NCBI GenBank assembly: GCA_947629875.1
Contig: CANRFK010000080.1
Location: 1-6,499 of the forward strand
DNA: 6,499 bases
From: an uncultured Clostridia bacterium
Lineage (GTDB): Bacteria; Bacillota; Clostridia; Christensenellales; Borkfalkiaceae
Direction: 5' to 3'
In this document: positions 5,622-6,499 of the stretch, piece by piece
Numbering within the stretch: position 1 is the stretch's first letter
Layout: each line of letters opens with the position of its first letter
Program-made: the position numbers and the translations under genes
Notes under the pieces: model-generated
What the model was told of the DNA's origin: nothing
What the model saw: only the letters and a program-made list of their open reading frames with translations
Database searches by the model: none

Positions 5622-5649
5622 TTGAAGTTTCGCGAAAATATTGTATAAT
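5622..5649 (+). promoter_or_regulatory. Promoter of secA, -35 TTGAAG and -10 TATAAT
   Basis: TTGAAG (5622-5627), a 16-bp spacer and a perfect TATAAT (5644-5649). Transcription would start near 5656, leaving a leader of about 44 nt before the secA ATG. The spacer contains a 10-bp perfect palindrome, TTTCGCGAAA (5628-5637). The rest of the 159-bp gap (5541-5621) shows neither a gene nor a convincing terminator for the DeoC-like gene. Confidence 0.8.
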
Positions 5650-5664
5650 AGACGGGTGAAATCA

Positions 5665-5686
5665 TGCAGCCCGTTTTTCGGGCGCA
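5665..5686 (+). promoter_or_regulatory. Stem-loop in the secA leader
   Basis: GCCCG-TTTTT-CGGGC (5669-5683) extended by TGC/GCA around one bulged A gives an 8-bp stem with a 5-T loop. It stands 3 nt before the Shine-Dalgarno GGAG and covers most of an upstream in-frame ATG (5664). It lacks a following U-run, so it is not a simple terminator; an effect on mRNA stability or translation is inference. Confidence 0.45.
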
Positions 5687-5689
5687 ATC

Positions 5690-5693
5690 GGAG
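5690..5693 (+). promoter_or_regulatory. Shine-Dalgarno site that sets the secA start
   Basis: GGAG with 6 nt to the ATG at 5700. This favours 5700 over the in-frame ATG at 5664, which has only GGGTGA nearby and lies at the hairpin. Confidence 0.65.
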
Positions 5694-5699
5694 CGCTTT

Positions 5700-6499
<800 letters not shown>

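Overview
The window looks like chromosomal core DNA from a GC-rich low-complexity-genome member of the Bacillota (Clostridia-type). The reasons are the Firmicutes-style nadD-yqeK-rsfS order, the Gram-positive-type SecA and strong AGGAGG-type ribosome binding sites in places. G/C-ending codons dominate, which explains the many long antisense shadow frames. The exact lineage cannot be fixed from the sequence; an uncultured gut clostridial group is an inference. No mobile element, CRISPR array, tRNA or rRNA is visible.

Layout. (1) 1-2002, plus strand: the 3' part of a biotin-protein ligase (birA), then after 7 bp a bifunctional NAD(P)HX epimerase/dehydratase (nnrE-nnrD type). A hairpin terminator overlaps the nnrD stop codon. 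(2) 2053-2808, minus strand: a four-helix membrane protein with a cytosolic middle domain that vaguely recalls a degenerate Mrr/restriction-endonuclease-like fold. (3) 2880-4396, plus strand: a NadD-YqeK fusion (nicotinate-mononucleotide adenylyltransferase plus HD-domain Ap4A hydrolase), followed by rsfS, the ribosomal silencing factor. (4) 4439-4690, minus strand: a small single-pass membrane protein with a highly basic tail. (5) 4773-5540, plus strand: a protein with the DeoC (deoxyribose-phosphate aldolase) fold pattern that has lost nearly all catalytic residues. (6) 5700 to the window end: the N-terminal part of SecA.

Function. Two NAD genes lie close together: nnrD/E repairs damaged NAD(P)H and nadD makes the deamido-NAD precursor. 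YqeK and RsfS add nucleotide-alarmone clearance and ribosome control. SecA and the two membrane proteins relate to the envelope.

The points most worth a second look are: the apparently catalytically dead DeoC-like protein; a 27-bp intergenic element (25/27 identical) present twice, just 3' of nnrD and just 3' of nadD-yqeK; a perfect -10 box only 6 bp before the nadD start codon, implying a leaderless message; and the membrane protein with an endonuclease-like middle domain. I see no clear case for a completely new multi-gene system in this window.
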